Assembly: GCF_016613415.1 (NCBI RefSeq)
Contig: NZ_JACWCT010000055.1
Span: 1 to 39,099 of the forward strand
DNA: 39,099 nucleotides
Direction of reading: 5' to 3'
Origin: Methylobacterium ajmalii
Lineage (GTDB): Bacteria > Pseudomonadota > Alphaproteobacteria > Rhizobiales > Beijerinckiaceae
Shown: piece by piece, positions 23,910 to 32,300 of the stretch
Position numbering within the stretch: position 1 is the first letter of the stretch
How the letters are laid out: the number at the start of each line of letters is the position of its first letter
Position numbers and translations under genes: made by a program
The notes under the pieces: model-generated
The model's input: the letters and a program-made list of their open reading frames with translations, nothing else
Told to the model about the DNA's origin: nothing
Databases searched by the model: none

Positions 23910-24887
23910 ATGTCGGCCGCCCTCGCTCTCTCCCTCGACGCGCCGCGGACGGAGACGTCCGCGGCCCCCCACACGCTCCACGCCCCCGACCGGACCTGGC
24001 CGGAGACGAACTGCTACGTCGATCTCTGGATCGAGCTCCTGCACCTGCGGGGGCTCGAGCCCGAGGCGATGCTGGGCTTCACCCTGCGCCAGGATTTCGA
24101 GGGCGACCAGTTCACCTTCTTCAAGCCGAAGGCCGCCGACCTCGAAGCGCTGTACGGCCTGGAGATCCTGGAGCTCGCGCTCTACGAGGACCTGGAGAGC
24201 CATGCGCGGGTCCAGGCGGGGCGCGGCCTGCCCGTGCTGGTCGAGGTCAACGCGTTCTTCCTGCCCGACACCGCCGGCACCACCTACCGGCGCGAGGCCT
24301 CGAAGACCACGATCGGGATCCTCGCCCTCGACCCGCGGGAGCGCCGGCTCGACTACCTCCACAATGCCGGTTGTTTCGCGCTTTCAGGCGAGGATTACGA
24401 CGGCATCTTCGCCCGCGGCGAACTCCTGCCCTATGCCGAGTTCGTGAAGCCCTGCGGCCCGGCCCTGGCGGGACCGGAACTCGCGGGCGCCGCCCTGGCG
24501 CTGCTGCGCCGGCACCGCGCCCATGCGCCGAGCACCAATCCGGTCACGGCCTTTCGCGCGGCGCTGGCGGGCAAGGACGACACCTTCGTGCAGCGCCCGC
24601 TCTCGGCCTTCCACGCCTACGCCTTCAACACCACGCGCCAGCTCGGGGCGAATTTCGAGCTCCTCGGCAGCCACCTCGCCTGGCTGACGGCGCAAGGGAC
24701 GGGGCCGTTCGGCGAGGCGGCGGAGGCGGCGACGCGCCTGTCGCAGGAGGCCAAGGCCTTCCAGTTCCAGCTCGCCCGCGCCTATGCCCGCGGCAAGCTC
24801 GCCGGGCTGCCCGAGCGGCTCGCCGGCGCCGAGGCGACCTACGCGGCGGTGTTCCAGGCCCTGGATCGGGCGCTGGCGGCGGGGTGA
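23910..24887 (+). CDS. DUF1839 family protein
   Basis: The 325-residue protein matches DUF1839 in length and context. Visible conserved-looking parts are NCYVDLWIELLHLRGLEPEAMLGF, DQFTFFKPKAADLEALYG, VEVNAFFLPDTAGTTYRREASKT and HNAGCFALSGEDYDGIF. These suggest a papain/BtrH-like alpha/beta domain with a possible Cys (CY near residue 36), His and Asp. That resembles acyltransferases which move aminoacyl groups from carrier proteins, but this comparison is only suggestive. The C-terminal third is helical (FHAYAFNTTRQLGANFELLGSHLAWL). It lies eight bases after the ligase stop, in the same operon. An inferred role is transfer or use of the carrier-bound amino acid; no reaction is established. Confidence 0.85.
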   Translation: MSAALALSLDAPRTETSAAPHTLHAPDRTWPETNCYVDLWIELLHLRGLEPEAMLGFTLRQDFEGDQFTFFKPKAADLEALYGLEILELALYEDLESHARVQAGRGLPVLVEVNAFFLPDTAGTTYRREASKTTIGILALDPRERRLDYLHNAGCFALSGEDYDGIFARGELLPYAEFVKPCGPALAGPELAGAALALLRRHRAHAPSTNPVTAFRAALAGKDDTFVQRPLSAFHAYAFNTTRQLGANFELLGSHLAWLTAQGTGPFGEAAEAATRLSQEAKAFQFQLARAYARGKLAGLPERLAGAEATYAAVFQALDRALAAG

Positions 24888-25092
24888 CGCGCGCGATCGG
24901 CGGATCGGGCCGATCCGAGACCGCGCAGCGGAGCCCGACAGACCGAGAGTGCCATCCGGCGAACGAGAAGGGTGCGGGTTGCCTCCTCTCCCCGCCCGCA
25001 GGGAGAGGGGGAAGCCCGCGCCCTCCTTCCCCCGTCCTGACGGGGAGCGTTTCGGCGCCTTCGAACACGCGAAAACAGCCTCCGGGGACACC
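24888..25092. repeat. Intergenic hairpin element (dispersed-repeat-like)
   Basis: This 205-bp gap contains two neighbouring perfect hairpins: CCTCTCCC/GGGAGAGG at 24985-25008 and CCCCGTC/GACGGGG at 25030-25045. The segment looks like the GC-rich CTCTCCCC-type intergenic repeats common in Methylobacterium genomes. It splits the DUF1839 and GH2-like genes but lacks a T-tract, so read-through is plausible. Confidence 0.5.
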
Positions 25093-27522
25093 ATGGCCGT
25101 TCTGCGCACCGTCGACCGGGCCCTCGACGGCCCGTGGGAGATGATCGTCACCGCCCCCGGCGCCTGCACGCACCCGGGCGACATCGACGGGCTGTCGGGC
25201 TTCATCGCGGCTCCGGTCCCCGGCACCGCCGCCGGCGCGTTGCGCGCCGCCGGGCTGTGGTCGGACGCGGCGCCGACGCCGCTGCACGGCTCCGACGTCT
25301 GGTACCGCACGGCGGTGGAGGGCCACGGCCGCGAGATCCTGCGCTTCGAGGGTCTCGCGACCCTGTGCGAGGTCTGGCTCGACGGGGAGCTTCGTCTCAC
25401 CTCCCGCTCGATGTTCCTCGCCCACGAGATCGCGGTCGACCTCGACGGCACCCATACCCTCGCGCTCGCCTTCCGGTCGCTCGCCCGGGATCTCGCCCGG
25501 CCGCACAAGCGCGGCCGCTGGCGGCCGCAGCTCGCCACCCCGGGCTCTCTGCGCCACGCCCGCACCACGCTGCTCGGCTTCATGCCGGGCTGGTGCCCGG
25601 GCGTCGAGGCGGTGGGCCCCTACCGGCCGGTCACCCGGAGAGGGGAGGGGGACCGCCCCACCGCCATCGACCTGCGAACCAGCGTCGCGGACGGGACCGG
25701 GAGCCTCACCGCCCGCTTCGACCTCCCCGGCGCCGCCGGTCCGGTCATCCTGCGCTGCGACGGCCGGGCGACCGTCCTCGCGGAGACCGCCCACGGCCGG
25801 TTCGAGGGCCGGCTCGACCTGCCCGGCATCGCCCTGTGGTGGCCGCACACCCACGGCGAGCCGCGGCTGCACGCCGTCACGGCCGAGGCCGAGGGGCGGA
25901 GCTTCGAACTCGGCCGGGTCGGATTCCGCACGATCACGATGCGGCGCCCCTTCGCGGAGGGCCTGAGCCTCGTGGTCAACGGCGTACCGGTCTTCTGCCG
26001 CGGCGCCTGCTGGACCCCGCCCGACCTCGTCGGGCTGCCGGGCGAGCGCGCGGCCTACGCACCGCTCCTGGCGCTCGCCGTCGAGGCCGGCATGACCATG
26101 CTGCGGGTCGGCGGCACGATGCTGTACGAGGCGACGGCCTTCCACGACCTCTGCGACGAGCTCGGCCTCCTGGTCTGGCAGGACCTGATGCTGGCCAATT
26201 TCGACTATCCGGTCGACGACCCGGCCTTCCGGTCGGCCCTCGAATCGGAGATCGGCCAGCTCCTCGACCGGCTCCAGGCCTCGCCCTCGCTCTGCGTCGT
26301 CGGCGGCGGCAGCGAGGTCGAGCAGCAGGCCGCGATGCTGGGGTTTCCGGAAGCCGTCTGGCACGCCACCGCGGTGGAAGCGATGCTGCGCGAGGCGGCG
26401 GCCGCGCGCCGGCCCGACCTCGTCGTGGTGCCGAACTCGCCCTCGGGCGGCGACCTGCCGTTCTCCACGAATGCCGGCGTGACCCACTATTACGGGGTCG
26501 GCGCCTATCTCCGCCCGTTCGAGGATGCCCGCCGGGCCGAGGTGCGCTTCGCCTCCGAGTGCCTGGCCTTCGCCAACGTGCCGGAGCCCGCCTCGCTCAC
26601 GCAAGCCCGCCTCGCCGATCCGCGCGATCCGGCCTGGGCCCTCGGCGTGCCGCGCGACCGCGGCGCCGACTGGGATTTCGAGGGCGTGCGCGACCATTAC
26701 GTCGGCGCCCTCTACGGCCTCGATCCGGGCCGCCTGCGCGGCGACGACCCGGAGCGCTACCTGGTGCTCGGCCGCGCGGCGGTCGCCGAGTTGATGGAGG
26801 CGACCTTCGCCGAGTGGCGGCGCACCGGCTCGGTCACCGCCGGCGGCCTGGTCTGGCTCTGGCGCGACCTCGCGCCGGGCGCGGGCTGGGGCGTGGTCGA
26901 CGTCGCCGGGCGGCCGAAATCGGCCTGGTACGCCCTGAAGCGCGCCTTCCGGCCGGTCCAGGCGCTCCTCACCGACGAGGGCCTGAACGGCCTCCACGCC
27001 CACCTGCTGAACGAGACCGCCGAGCCGGTCGACGCCGTCCTGACGCTCACCTTCGCCACCGGCGCCGGCAAGGTCGCCGCCAGGGCCGAGCGGGCGGTGT
27101 CCCTGGCGCCCCGCTCCGCGCTCGCCCTGTCCTCGGCCGCGCTGCTCGGCCGCTTCTTCGACGCCACCGCCGCCTACCGCTTCGGCCCGGCGGCGCACGA
27201 CCTCGCGCATCTGCGGCTCGGCCGCCCCGACGGCACGGTGCTGGCCGACGCCTTCCACTTCCCGGCCGGGCGGGCCGCCGCTCCCCGGGAGATCGGGCTC
27301 TCGGCGGAGCTGGTCGAGGGCGGGACCGGCGCCGCGCTGCGGATCGCGACGGACCATCACGCGCTGTCGGTCCATATCGGCCTCGACGGGGAGGGGAGGC
27401 CGGCGGACAACTGGTTTCACCTCGCGCCGGGCAGCGAGCGCCTGATCGCGCTGCACGCGACGGCGGGACGGCCGAGCGGCACGGTGCGGGCGGTGAACGG
27501 GACCGAGACGGTCCGGTTCTGA
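25093..27522 (+). CDS. GH2/beta-mannosidase-like protein
   Basis: The 809-residue product follows the domain plan of GH2 mannosidases. An N-terminal jelly-roll (about 1-170) has DVWYRTAV and LRFEGLATLCEVWLDGE. Immunoglobulin-like domains follow with WWPHTHGEPRLHAV and RVGFRTI, then a TIM barrel with RGACWTPPD, MLRVGGTMLYEATAFHDLCDELGLLVWQDLM. The catalytic-region segments are degenerate: the acid/base loop reads CVVGGGSEVEQQ (Glu408) instead of the usual GNNE, and the nucleophile strand reads FASECLAF (Glu489). No signal peptide is visible, so it is cytoplasmic. The ATG at 25093 was chosen because it begins the family homology. Same-strand position suggests it belongs with the carrier-protein operon, perhaps as a glycosidase or a lectin-like protein. 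Confidence 0.8.
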   Translation: MAVLRTVDRALDGPWEMIVTAPGACTHPGDIDGLSGFIAAPVPGTAAGALRAAGLWSDAAPTPLHGSDVWYRTAVEGHGREILRFEGLATLCEVWLDGELRLTSRSMFLAHEIAVDLDGTHTLALAFRSLARDLARPHKRGRWRPQLATPGSLRHARTTLLGFMPGWCPGVEAVGPYRPVTRRGEGDRPTAIDLRTSVADGTGSLTARFDLPGAAGPVILRCDGRATVLAETAHGRFEGRLDLPGIALWWPHTHGEPRLHAVTAEAEGRSFELGRVGFRTITMRRPFAEGLSLVVNGVPVFCRGACWTPPDLVGLPGERAAYAPLLALAVEAGMTMLRVGGTMLYEATAFHDLCDELGLLVWQDLMLANFDYPVDDPAFRSALESEIGQLLDRLQASPSLCVVGGGSEVEQQAAMLGFPEAVWHATAVEAMLREAAAARRPDLVVVPNSPSGGDLPFSTNAGVTHYYGVGAYLRPFEDARRAEVRFASECLAFANVPEPASLTQARLADPRDPAWALGVPRDRGADWDFEGVRDHYVGALYGLDPGRLRGDDPERYLVLGRAAVAELMEATFAEWRRTGSVTAGGLVWLWRDLAPGAGWGVVDVAGRPKSAWYALKRAFRPVQALLTDEGLNGLHAHLLNETAEPVDAVLTLTFATGAGKVAARAERAVSLAPRSALALSSAALLGRFFDATAAYRFGPAAHDLAHLRLGRPDGTVLADAFHFPAGRAAAPREIGLSAELVEGGTGAALRIATDHHALSVHIGLDGEGRPADNWFHLAPGSERLIALHATAGRPSGTVRAVNGTETVRF

Positions 27523-27571
27523 GCGCCGGGACGGCGGCGCGCGTCGGCAAGGGCGGGCCTGCGCGCCCCGG

Positions 27572-28180
27572 TCACGCCCCTGCGGCCGCGCGCGCCGCGA
27601 CACCCGCGACGACCTCCTCGACGATTTCTTGAAGGTCCTCCCGGGACGCCCCGTCGCGGGCCTGGATCGAGATCCCCTGCATCGCGGCGCTCAGGTGCCG
27701 GGCCAGCCGCTCGGCCCGATCGGGCGGCGCGAAGGCGGCGAGCGACTGCGCGATCCGCCGCCGGAGGGCCTCCCGCCGCTCGCCGGCCTCGCGGGCGAGC
27801 GCGGCGTGATCCGGGTGGCAGGCGACGAGGCCGCTCGACACCATGCAGCCCCGCTCCCGCTCGCGGTGCGTGACCGCCGCCACGGCCCCTTCGAGCAGCA
27901 GGCGCACCGCCTCCGGCAACGATCCCGCCGCCGCGACGGCGGAGAGATCCAGGCGCCCCGGCATCTCCTCGTAGCGGGCCAGCGCGGCCCGGTAGAGGCC
28001 GGCCTTGCTGCCGAACGCCGCGTAGAGGCTCGGCGGCGCGATCCCGATCGCCTTCGTCAGGTCGCCGACGGACACGCCCTCGTAGCCATGACGCCAGAAC
28101 AGCAGCATCGCGGTCTCCACCGCCGCCTCCCGGTCGAAGCTCCAGGGCCGTCCGCCCGGCCGTCGCGCATCCCGCTGCAT
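27572..28180 (-). CDS. TetR family transcriptional regulator
   Basis: The 202-residue protein has a TetR N-terminal domain. A basic start (RRPGGRPWSFD) is followed by AAVETAMLLFWRHGYEGVSVGDLTKAIGIAPPSLYAAFGSKAGLYRAAL, the standard helix-turn-helix with the Y-x-x-F-x-x-K end. The C-terminal part is the ligand-binding helical bundle; Cys near GCMVSSGLVACHP is common in AcrR-like members. The ATG at 28180 was chosen; a GTG at 28183 or a TTG at 28213 would extend it. It is divergent from the alpha/beta hydrolase, and the space between holds nested palindromes likely bound by this protein. The effector is unknown. Confidence 0.88.
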   Translation of the reverse strand: MQRDARRPGGRPWSFDREAAVETAMLLFWRHGYEGVSVGDLTKAIGIAPPSLYAAFGSKAGLYRAALARYEEMPGRLDLSAVAAAGSLPEAVRLLLEGAVAAVTHRERERGCMVSSGLVACHPDHAALAREAGERREALRRRIAQSLAAFAPPDRAERLARHLSAAMQGISIQARDGASREDLQEIVEEVVAGVAARAAAGA

Positions 28181-28210
28181 CACGCATCCCGTTCCATATC
28201 GAACACTAAA

Positions 28211-28242
28211 CAACCGTTGACACCCCGTGTCAAACAGGTTTG
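28211..28242. promoter_or_regulatory. Nested palindromic operator between tetR-type gene and hydrolase
   Basis: Three overlapping inverted repeats occur: CAAC-C-GTTG (28211-28219), TTGACAC-CCC-GTGTCAA (28217-28233, perfect arms) and CAAAC-AG-GTTTG (28231-28242). TTGACA at 28217 is also a good -35 box, so repressor binding would block the hydrolase promoter. Confidence 0.65.
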
Positions 28243-28274
28243 ATAGCGATCGTTAAAAAACAGGAGACGAGCCC

Positions 28275-29222
28275 ATGCAGCCGACGCGCCGCGCCGCTCT
28301 CACCGCCGCTCTCGCCACCATGGCCCTCGGGCCCGGCGCCGCCGGGGCAGCGTCGCCCGCCCGGCCGGCGCAGGCGGCCGGGGACGGCGCCCCGATCCCG
28401 GTCCGCTCCAGCGACGGCACGGGGCTGGCCGCGGAGGCGGCGGGGGATCCGGCCGCGCCCGAGATCCTGTTCGTCCACGGGCTCCGGCAGAGCCGGCTGA
28501 GCTGGGACCGGCAATTCGCCGATCCGGCCCTTTCGGGCTTCCGGCGGGTGCGCTTCGACCTGCGCGGGCACGGCGACTCGGACAAGCCCGACGCCCTCGA
28601 CGCCTACGCGGCGGCCGACCTCTGGGCCGACGACGTCGCCGCGGTGATCGCCGCCGCGGGCCTGCGCCGTCCCGTGCTGGTGGGCTGGTCGCTCGGCGGC
28701 TACGTGGCCGGGGCCTACCTGCGCAAGTACGGCGGCGCGGGCATCGCCGGGATCAACCTCGTCGATGCCGTGACCCGGTTGTCCCCGGACCTGCTCACGC
28801 CGCTCGCCGGCGACTTCACCCGGAGCGCGACCTCGCACGACCTCGGCACGCGCGTCGCCGCGACCGCGGACTTCCTCGCCGCCTGCTTCCACCGGCCGCC
28901 GACCGGCCTCGACTGGCAGCGGATGCTCGTCGTCAACGGCATGGCGGCGCGGGCGGCGAACGAGGGCTTCGTCAGGACCGCGACCACCGATCTCGAGCCG
29001 GTCTTCGCCGCCTACGACGGCCCGATCCTGCTGACCCACGGGCTCCACGACCGCCTCGTCCGGCTGGCGATGTCCGAGCGGATCGCGGCGCTCGGGCCGG
29101 GTCGTCGCCTGTCGGTCTATGCCGAGAGCGGGCACAGCCCGTTCTTCGAAGAACCGGCCCGGTTCGGGGCCGAGCTCGCGGCCTTCGTGCTCGCGGCCGA
29201 CGGCCCGGCGGTACGGCCGTGA
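28275..29222 (+). CDS. Alpha/beta hydrolase, exported
   Basis: The 315-residue protein begins MQPTRRAALTAALATMALG, a signal peptide with a twin-arginine-like RR. The hydrolase fold follows with LFVHGLRQSRLSWDRQF (oxyanion hole), FDLRGHGDSDKPD and the nucleophile elbow VLVGWSLGGYVAG (GWSLG, Ser near residue 138). LLTHGLHDRLV carries the acid region, and ESGHSPFFEEPARF carries the catalytic His. It fits the alpha/beta-hydrolase-6 group, with roles from haloalkane to ester hydrolysis, so the substrate is open. It is divergently placed from the TetR gene and probably regulated by it. GGAGAC upstream serves as the ribosome-binding site. Confidence 0.85.
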   Translation: MQPTRRAALTAALATMALGPGAAGAASPARPAQAAGDGAPIPVRSSDGTGLAAEAAGDPAAPEILFVHGLRQSRLSWDRQFADPALSGFRRVRFDLRGHGDSDKPDALDAYAAADLWADDVAAVIAAAGLRRPVLVGWSLGGYVAGAYLRKYGGAGIAGINLVDAVTRLSPDLLTPLAGDFTRSATSHDLGTRVAATADFLAACFHRPPTGLDWQRMLVVNGMAARAANEGFVRTATTDLEPVFAAYDGPILLTHGLHDRLVRLAMSERIAALGPGRRLSVYAESGHSPFFEEPARFGAELAAFVLAADGPAVRP

Positions 29223-29418
29223 CGCCGGCATCGCGGCATCTCTTCCCGGACCTTGCCGCCCTCGCCATGCGGGCCGGCGGCGTCCGCTTCGCCGGGATGC
29301 GCGGCGGCTCCGGGCCGCGGCTTTTGCGAAACCGGATTGGTGCGACGAACGCGGCGCCTCATGGGGTTCCGATCGCTCGGCGATTGCTGCGCGATCGCTT
29401 CGCGACGCGGAAACCCTG

Positions 29419-31758
29419 TCACTCCCCGCGCTGCAGCTCCGCCAGCGGCGCCGTCAGGGTGCAGACCGCCCCCTCGGGCGGGTAGTGCATCGCCACCTCG
29501 CCGTCGACGGTGCCGGCGAGCCCGCGCTCGATCAGGCGCGAGCCGAAGCCCCGGCGGGCCGGCGGCACCACCCTGGGACCGCCATGCTCCTGCCAGCGCA
29601 GGGCGAGGACCGGCGCGTCCGGGCCGTCGATGCGCCAGTCGAGGGTGACGTGGCCTTCGGGCACCCGCAGCGCCCCGTACTTGACCGCGTTGGTGGCGAG
29701 TTCGTGCGCCATCAGGGCGAGCGAGAGGGCCGCCCGCGACCCGCACGGCACCGGCGGCCCCGCGAGGCGGAAGCGCCCGGGCCGGCCGTCGTCGTGGATC
29801 GCCAGCGCCCCTTCGAGCACCGCCCGCAGGGACGCGCTCTCGCCCTCGCCGGTGAGCAGGAGGTCGTGGGCCTTGCCGAGCGCGATCAGCCGGGCCGCCA
29901 GGGCCTCGCGGGCCGCCATCGGGTCGGCCGCGTTGCGCAGGGTCTGCATGGCGATGGCCTGCACCATCGCCAGGGTGTTCTTGAGCCGGTGGCTCAGCTC
30001 GCGGTTGAGGATCTCCTGCTGCGCCTCCGCGGCCTTGCGGGCCGAGATGTCGTGGCCCACCGCGGCGAAGCCCTCGAAGGCGCCGCCGGGCCCGCGCAAC
30101 GCGAACAGGTTGTAGCGGACCGGCACCGCGGCGCCGGTGGCGAGGTTGCGCAGGCGGAAATCGCCGCTCCAGGACCCACCGCTCCAAGACCCACCATAGG
30201 CCCCGCCGTCCCGGATCGCCGGCAGGATCGTCGCCTCGGCGAAGGGCAGGTCTTCGGCCGGGAAGAAGTCGGTCAGGCGCATCGCCCGGGCCGCGGCCTC
30301 GTCGGCGAGGCCCACCAGGGCGCGGCCGGCCGGATTGACGTAGGCGATCCGCCCTTCCGCATCCGCGATGGCGATGAAGTCGCTCGACTGCTCGGCGACG
30401 AGGGCGAGGCGGCGCAGCTGCGCCTCGGCCCGGCGCTGCTCGGTCACGTCGAGGAAGACCGTCACCGCCGCCCGGATCGCCCCGTCCTCGTCGCGCACCG
30501 GCGCGCTCGAGACCTCGAGCCGGCGCAGGCCCGTGGCGGCGTTGCGGTAGAGCATCGCCTCGCCGCTCACCACGGTCCCGTCCCGCAGGGCGCGCAGCGA
30601 CGGATAGTCGTCCGGGGCGTAGGGGCGCCCGTCGGCATGGACGGCGCCGAAGCGCTCGTAGCGGGCGAGGGCCCGCGCGACGAGGCCGTGGCCCAGGATC
30701 TCCTCGCCCTTCGCGTTGATGAGGTTCGGCCCGCCCGGCTCGTGCCCGACGACCGAGATGCCGACCGGCGCCTGCCGGAAGACCGATTCGAGCAGGCTGC
30801 GCTCGAGGTCGAGCCGGCGCGCGGAGTCGCGCCGGGCGGCCTCCGCGCGCTCGCGCTCGGAGAGGTCGAACATGGCGCCGATCATCCGCACGGCGCGGCC
30901 CGCCTCGTCGCGGATCACCGAGCCGCGGTCGAGCACCCGGGCGTAGGAGCCGTCGGCCCGGCGGAAGCGGTACTCGTCGCTCCAGGCGGTTCCGCCCCCG
31001 TCGATGACGGCGTGGATCGAGGCGTCGATCCGGGCGCGGTCGTCGGGGTGGATGTGGTCGATCCACCAGGCGCCCGTGGTCGAGCCGGCCTCGGGAGCGT
31101 GGCCGTAGGCGGCCTCCAGCGCCTCGTTCCAGAGAACCTGGTCGGCGGAAAAGTCCCAGTCCCAGATCGCGTCGTTGGTGGCCCGCGCCGCGAGGCGGTA
31201 GCGCTCCTCGGTGGCCCGCGCCGCCCGGAGCGCCGTCTCGCGATCCGCCGCCACCCGGCGCAGGGCGAGCTGGGTCATCAGCTGGCGCGCCAGCGCCCGC
31301 AGGTCGCCGGCCTCGGTCTCGGACAGGCCGTCCGGCCGGGACACGTAGTCGATCACGCAGAGCGTGCCGAGCACCTGCCCCTCCGGCGTGCGCAAGGGCG
31401 CGCCGGCATAGAACCGGATGCCGGGCTCGGCGGTGACGAGGGGGTTGGCCCGGGTGCGGGGATCCCGGCTCAGGTCGGGGATGACGAGGAGCGAATCGGG
31501 CTGCGCCAGGGCGTGGGCGCAGACCGAGCTGTCGAGATCCGTCTGCGGCCAGGGGAAGCCCGTGCGGGCCTTGAACCACTGCCGGTCGCCGGCGACCAGG
31601 CTCACCAGCGCCACCGGCGCGTCGCACAGGCGGCTGGCCAGCCGCACCACGTCGTCGAACCCCCGCTCGGGCAGGGTGTCGAGCACCGCGTAGCCGTCGA
31701 GCGCGGCGAGGCGCTCGGGGTCGCAGACGGGGCTCGGCAGGTCGGGGGGGCGGGGCAT
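29419..31758 (-). CDS. GAF-PAS-HWE sensor histidine kinase
   Basis: This 779-residue protein has no membrane segment. A GAF domain (about residues 15-165) is followed by three PAS-type domains near 185-310, 320-440 and 445-575; the first has DIWDWDFSADQVLWNEALEAAYG-type sequence. The kinase core has RELSHRLKNTLAMVQAIA (phosphoacceptor His), the N-box MAHELATNAVKYGAL, and LRWQEHGGP, which together carry the His and W-x-E that define the HWE family. A short in-frame duplication gives GGSWSGGSWSG in PAS3. HWE kinases often feed the general stress or light responses in alphaproteobacteria. No response regulator is adjacent, so the partner is elsewhere. Confidence 0.92.
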   Translation of the reverse strand: MPRPPDLPSPVCDPERLAALDGYAVLDTLPERGFDDVVRLASRLCDAPVALVSLVAGDRQWFKARTGFPWPQTDLDSSVCAHALAQPDSLLVIPDLSRDPRTRANPLVTAEPGIRFYAGAPLRTPEGQVLGTLCVIDYVSRPDGLSETEAGDLRALARQLMTQLALRRVAADRETALRAARATEERYRLAARATNDAIWDWDFSADQVLWNEALEAAYGHAPEAGSTTGAWWIDHIHPDDRARIDASIHAVIDGGGTAWSDEYRFRRADGSYARVLDRGSVIRDEAGRAVRMIGAMFDLSERERAEAARRDSARRLDLERSLLESVFRQAPVGISVVGHEPGGPNLINAKGEEILGHGLVARALARYERFGAVHADGRPYAPDDYPSLRALRDGTVVSGEAMLYRNAATGLRRLEVSSAPVRDEDGAIRAAVTVFLDVTEQRRAEAQLRRLALVAEQSSDFIAIADAEGRIAYVNPAGRALVGLADEAAARAMRLTDFFPAEDLPFAEATILPAIRDGGAYGGSWSGGSWSGDFRLRNLATGAAVPVRYNLFALRGPGGAFEGFAAVGHDISARKAAEAQQEILNRELSHRLKNTLAMVQAIAMQTLRNAADPMAAREALAARLIALGKAHDLLLTGEGESASLRAVLEGALAIHDDGRPGRFRLAGPPVPCGSRAALSLALMAHELATNAVKYGALRVPEGHVTLDWRIDGPDAPVLALRWQEHGGPRVVPPARRGFGSRLIERGLAGTVDGEVAMHYPPEGAVCTLTAPLAELQRGE

Positions 31759-31856
31759 TCAGGGCCGGCGGGGTGATCCGGCCCCGCTCTTAGCGCGAAG
31801 GTGCATGCCCCGTCACCGTCGATCCCCCGTCATCCTGAAGGGATTGCCCTCCGCCT

Positions 31857-32300
31857 TCAGTCGATCACCTCGACGATCCGGCGGGTGCCGGGCTCGACCA
31901 GGACCGGATGGTCGTTGACGATCGTGTAGTTGAGACCCTTGAGGGCGAATTCCGGCGGCACGTCGTAGTAGACGACGCCGTCCGGCGGCAGCACCGTGCC
32001 GACCTGCACCGGGCCCGCGAGGCGGAAGGACGGCCGGTGCTCGCCGGCGGCGTAGATGCGGAAGCGCTCGCGCCGGTCGATCCCCAGGATGCTGTTGGCG
32101 GTGCCGACCGCGGCCCCGATGGCGCCGCCCACCACCGCGCCCACCGGCCCGGCGATCGCCTCGCCCCGCGTCGCGCCGTCCTGCGCGCCGCGCGCCGTGC
32201 CTTGCGCCTGCGCGGCGGCGATGCCGAAGCCGAGGAGGAGGGCGGCGAGGGGCGGGGCGGCGAGGGGCAGGGCGGTAAGGCGGAGGGGGCGAGAAGTCAT
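31857..32300 (-). CDS. DUF1236 domain protein, exported
   Basis: The 147-residue protein has a signal peptide at residues 1-33 (basic head, long Leu/Ala core, cut near AQAQG). A glycine/alanine-rich stretch follows, GPVGAVVGGAIGAAVGTANS, which could embed in or associate with the membrane. The C-terminal third (VGTVLPPDGVVYYDVPPEFALKGLNYTIVNDHPVLVEPGTRRIVEVID) is the DUF1236 domain common in Hyphomicrobiales. The function is not known; it is likely periplasmic. The ATG at 32300 was selected because it starts the signal peptide. Confidence 0.83.
   Translation of the reverse strand: MTSRPLRLTALPLAAPPLAALLLGFGIAAAQAQGTARGAQDGATRGEAIAGPVGAVVGGAIGAAVGTANSILGIDRRERFRIYAAGEHRPSFRLAGPVQVGTVLPPDGVVYYDVPPEFALKGLNYTIVNDHPVLVEPGTRRIVEVID

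Noticed and set aside
29223..29418. Small genes between the hydrolase and the sensor kinase
   Set aside because: Short frames here are Arg/Ala-rich and overlap the kinase end on the other strand. No start with a good ribosome-binding site was seen.
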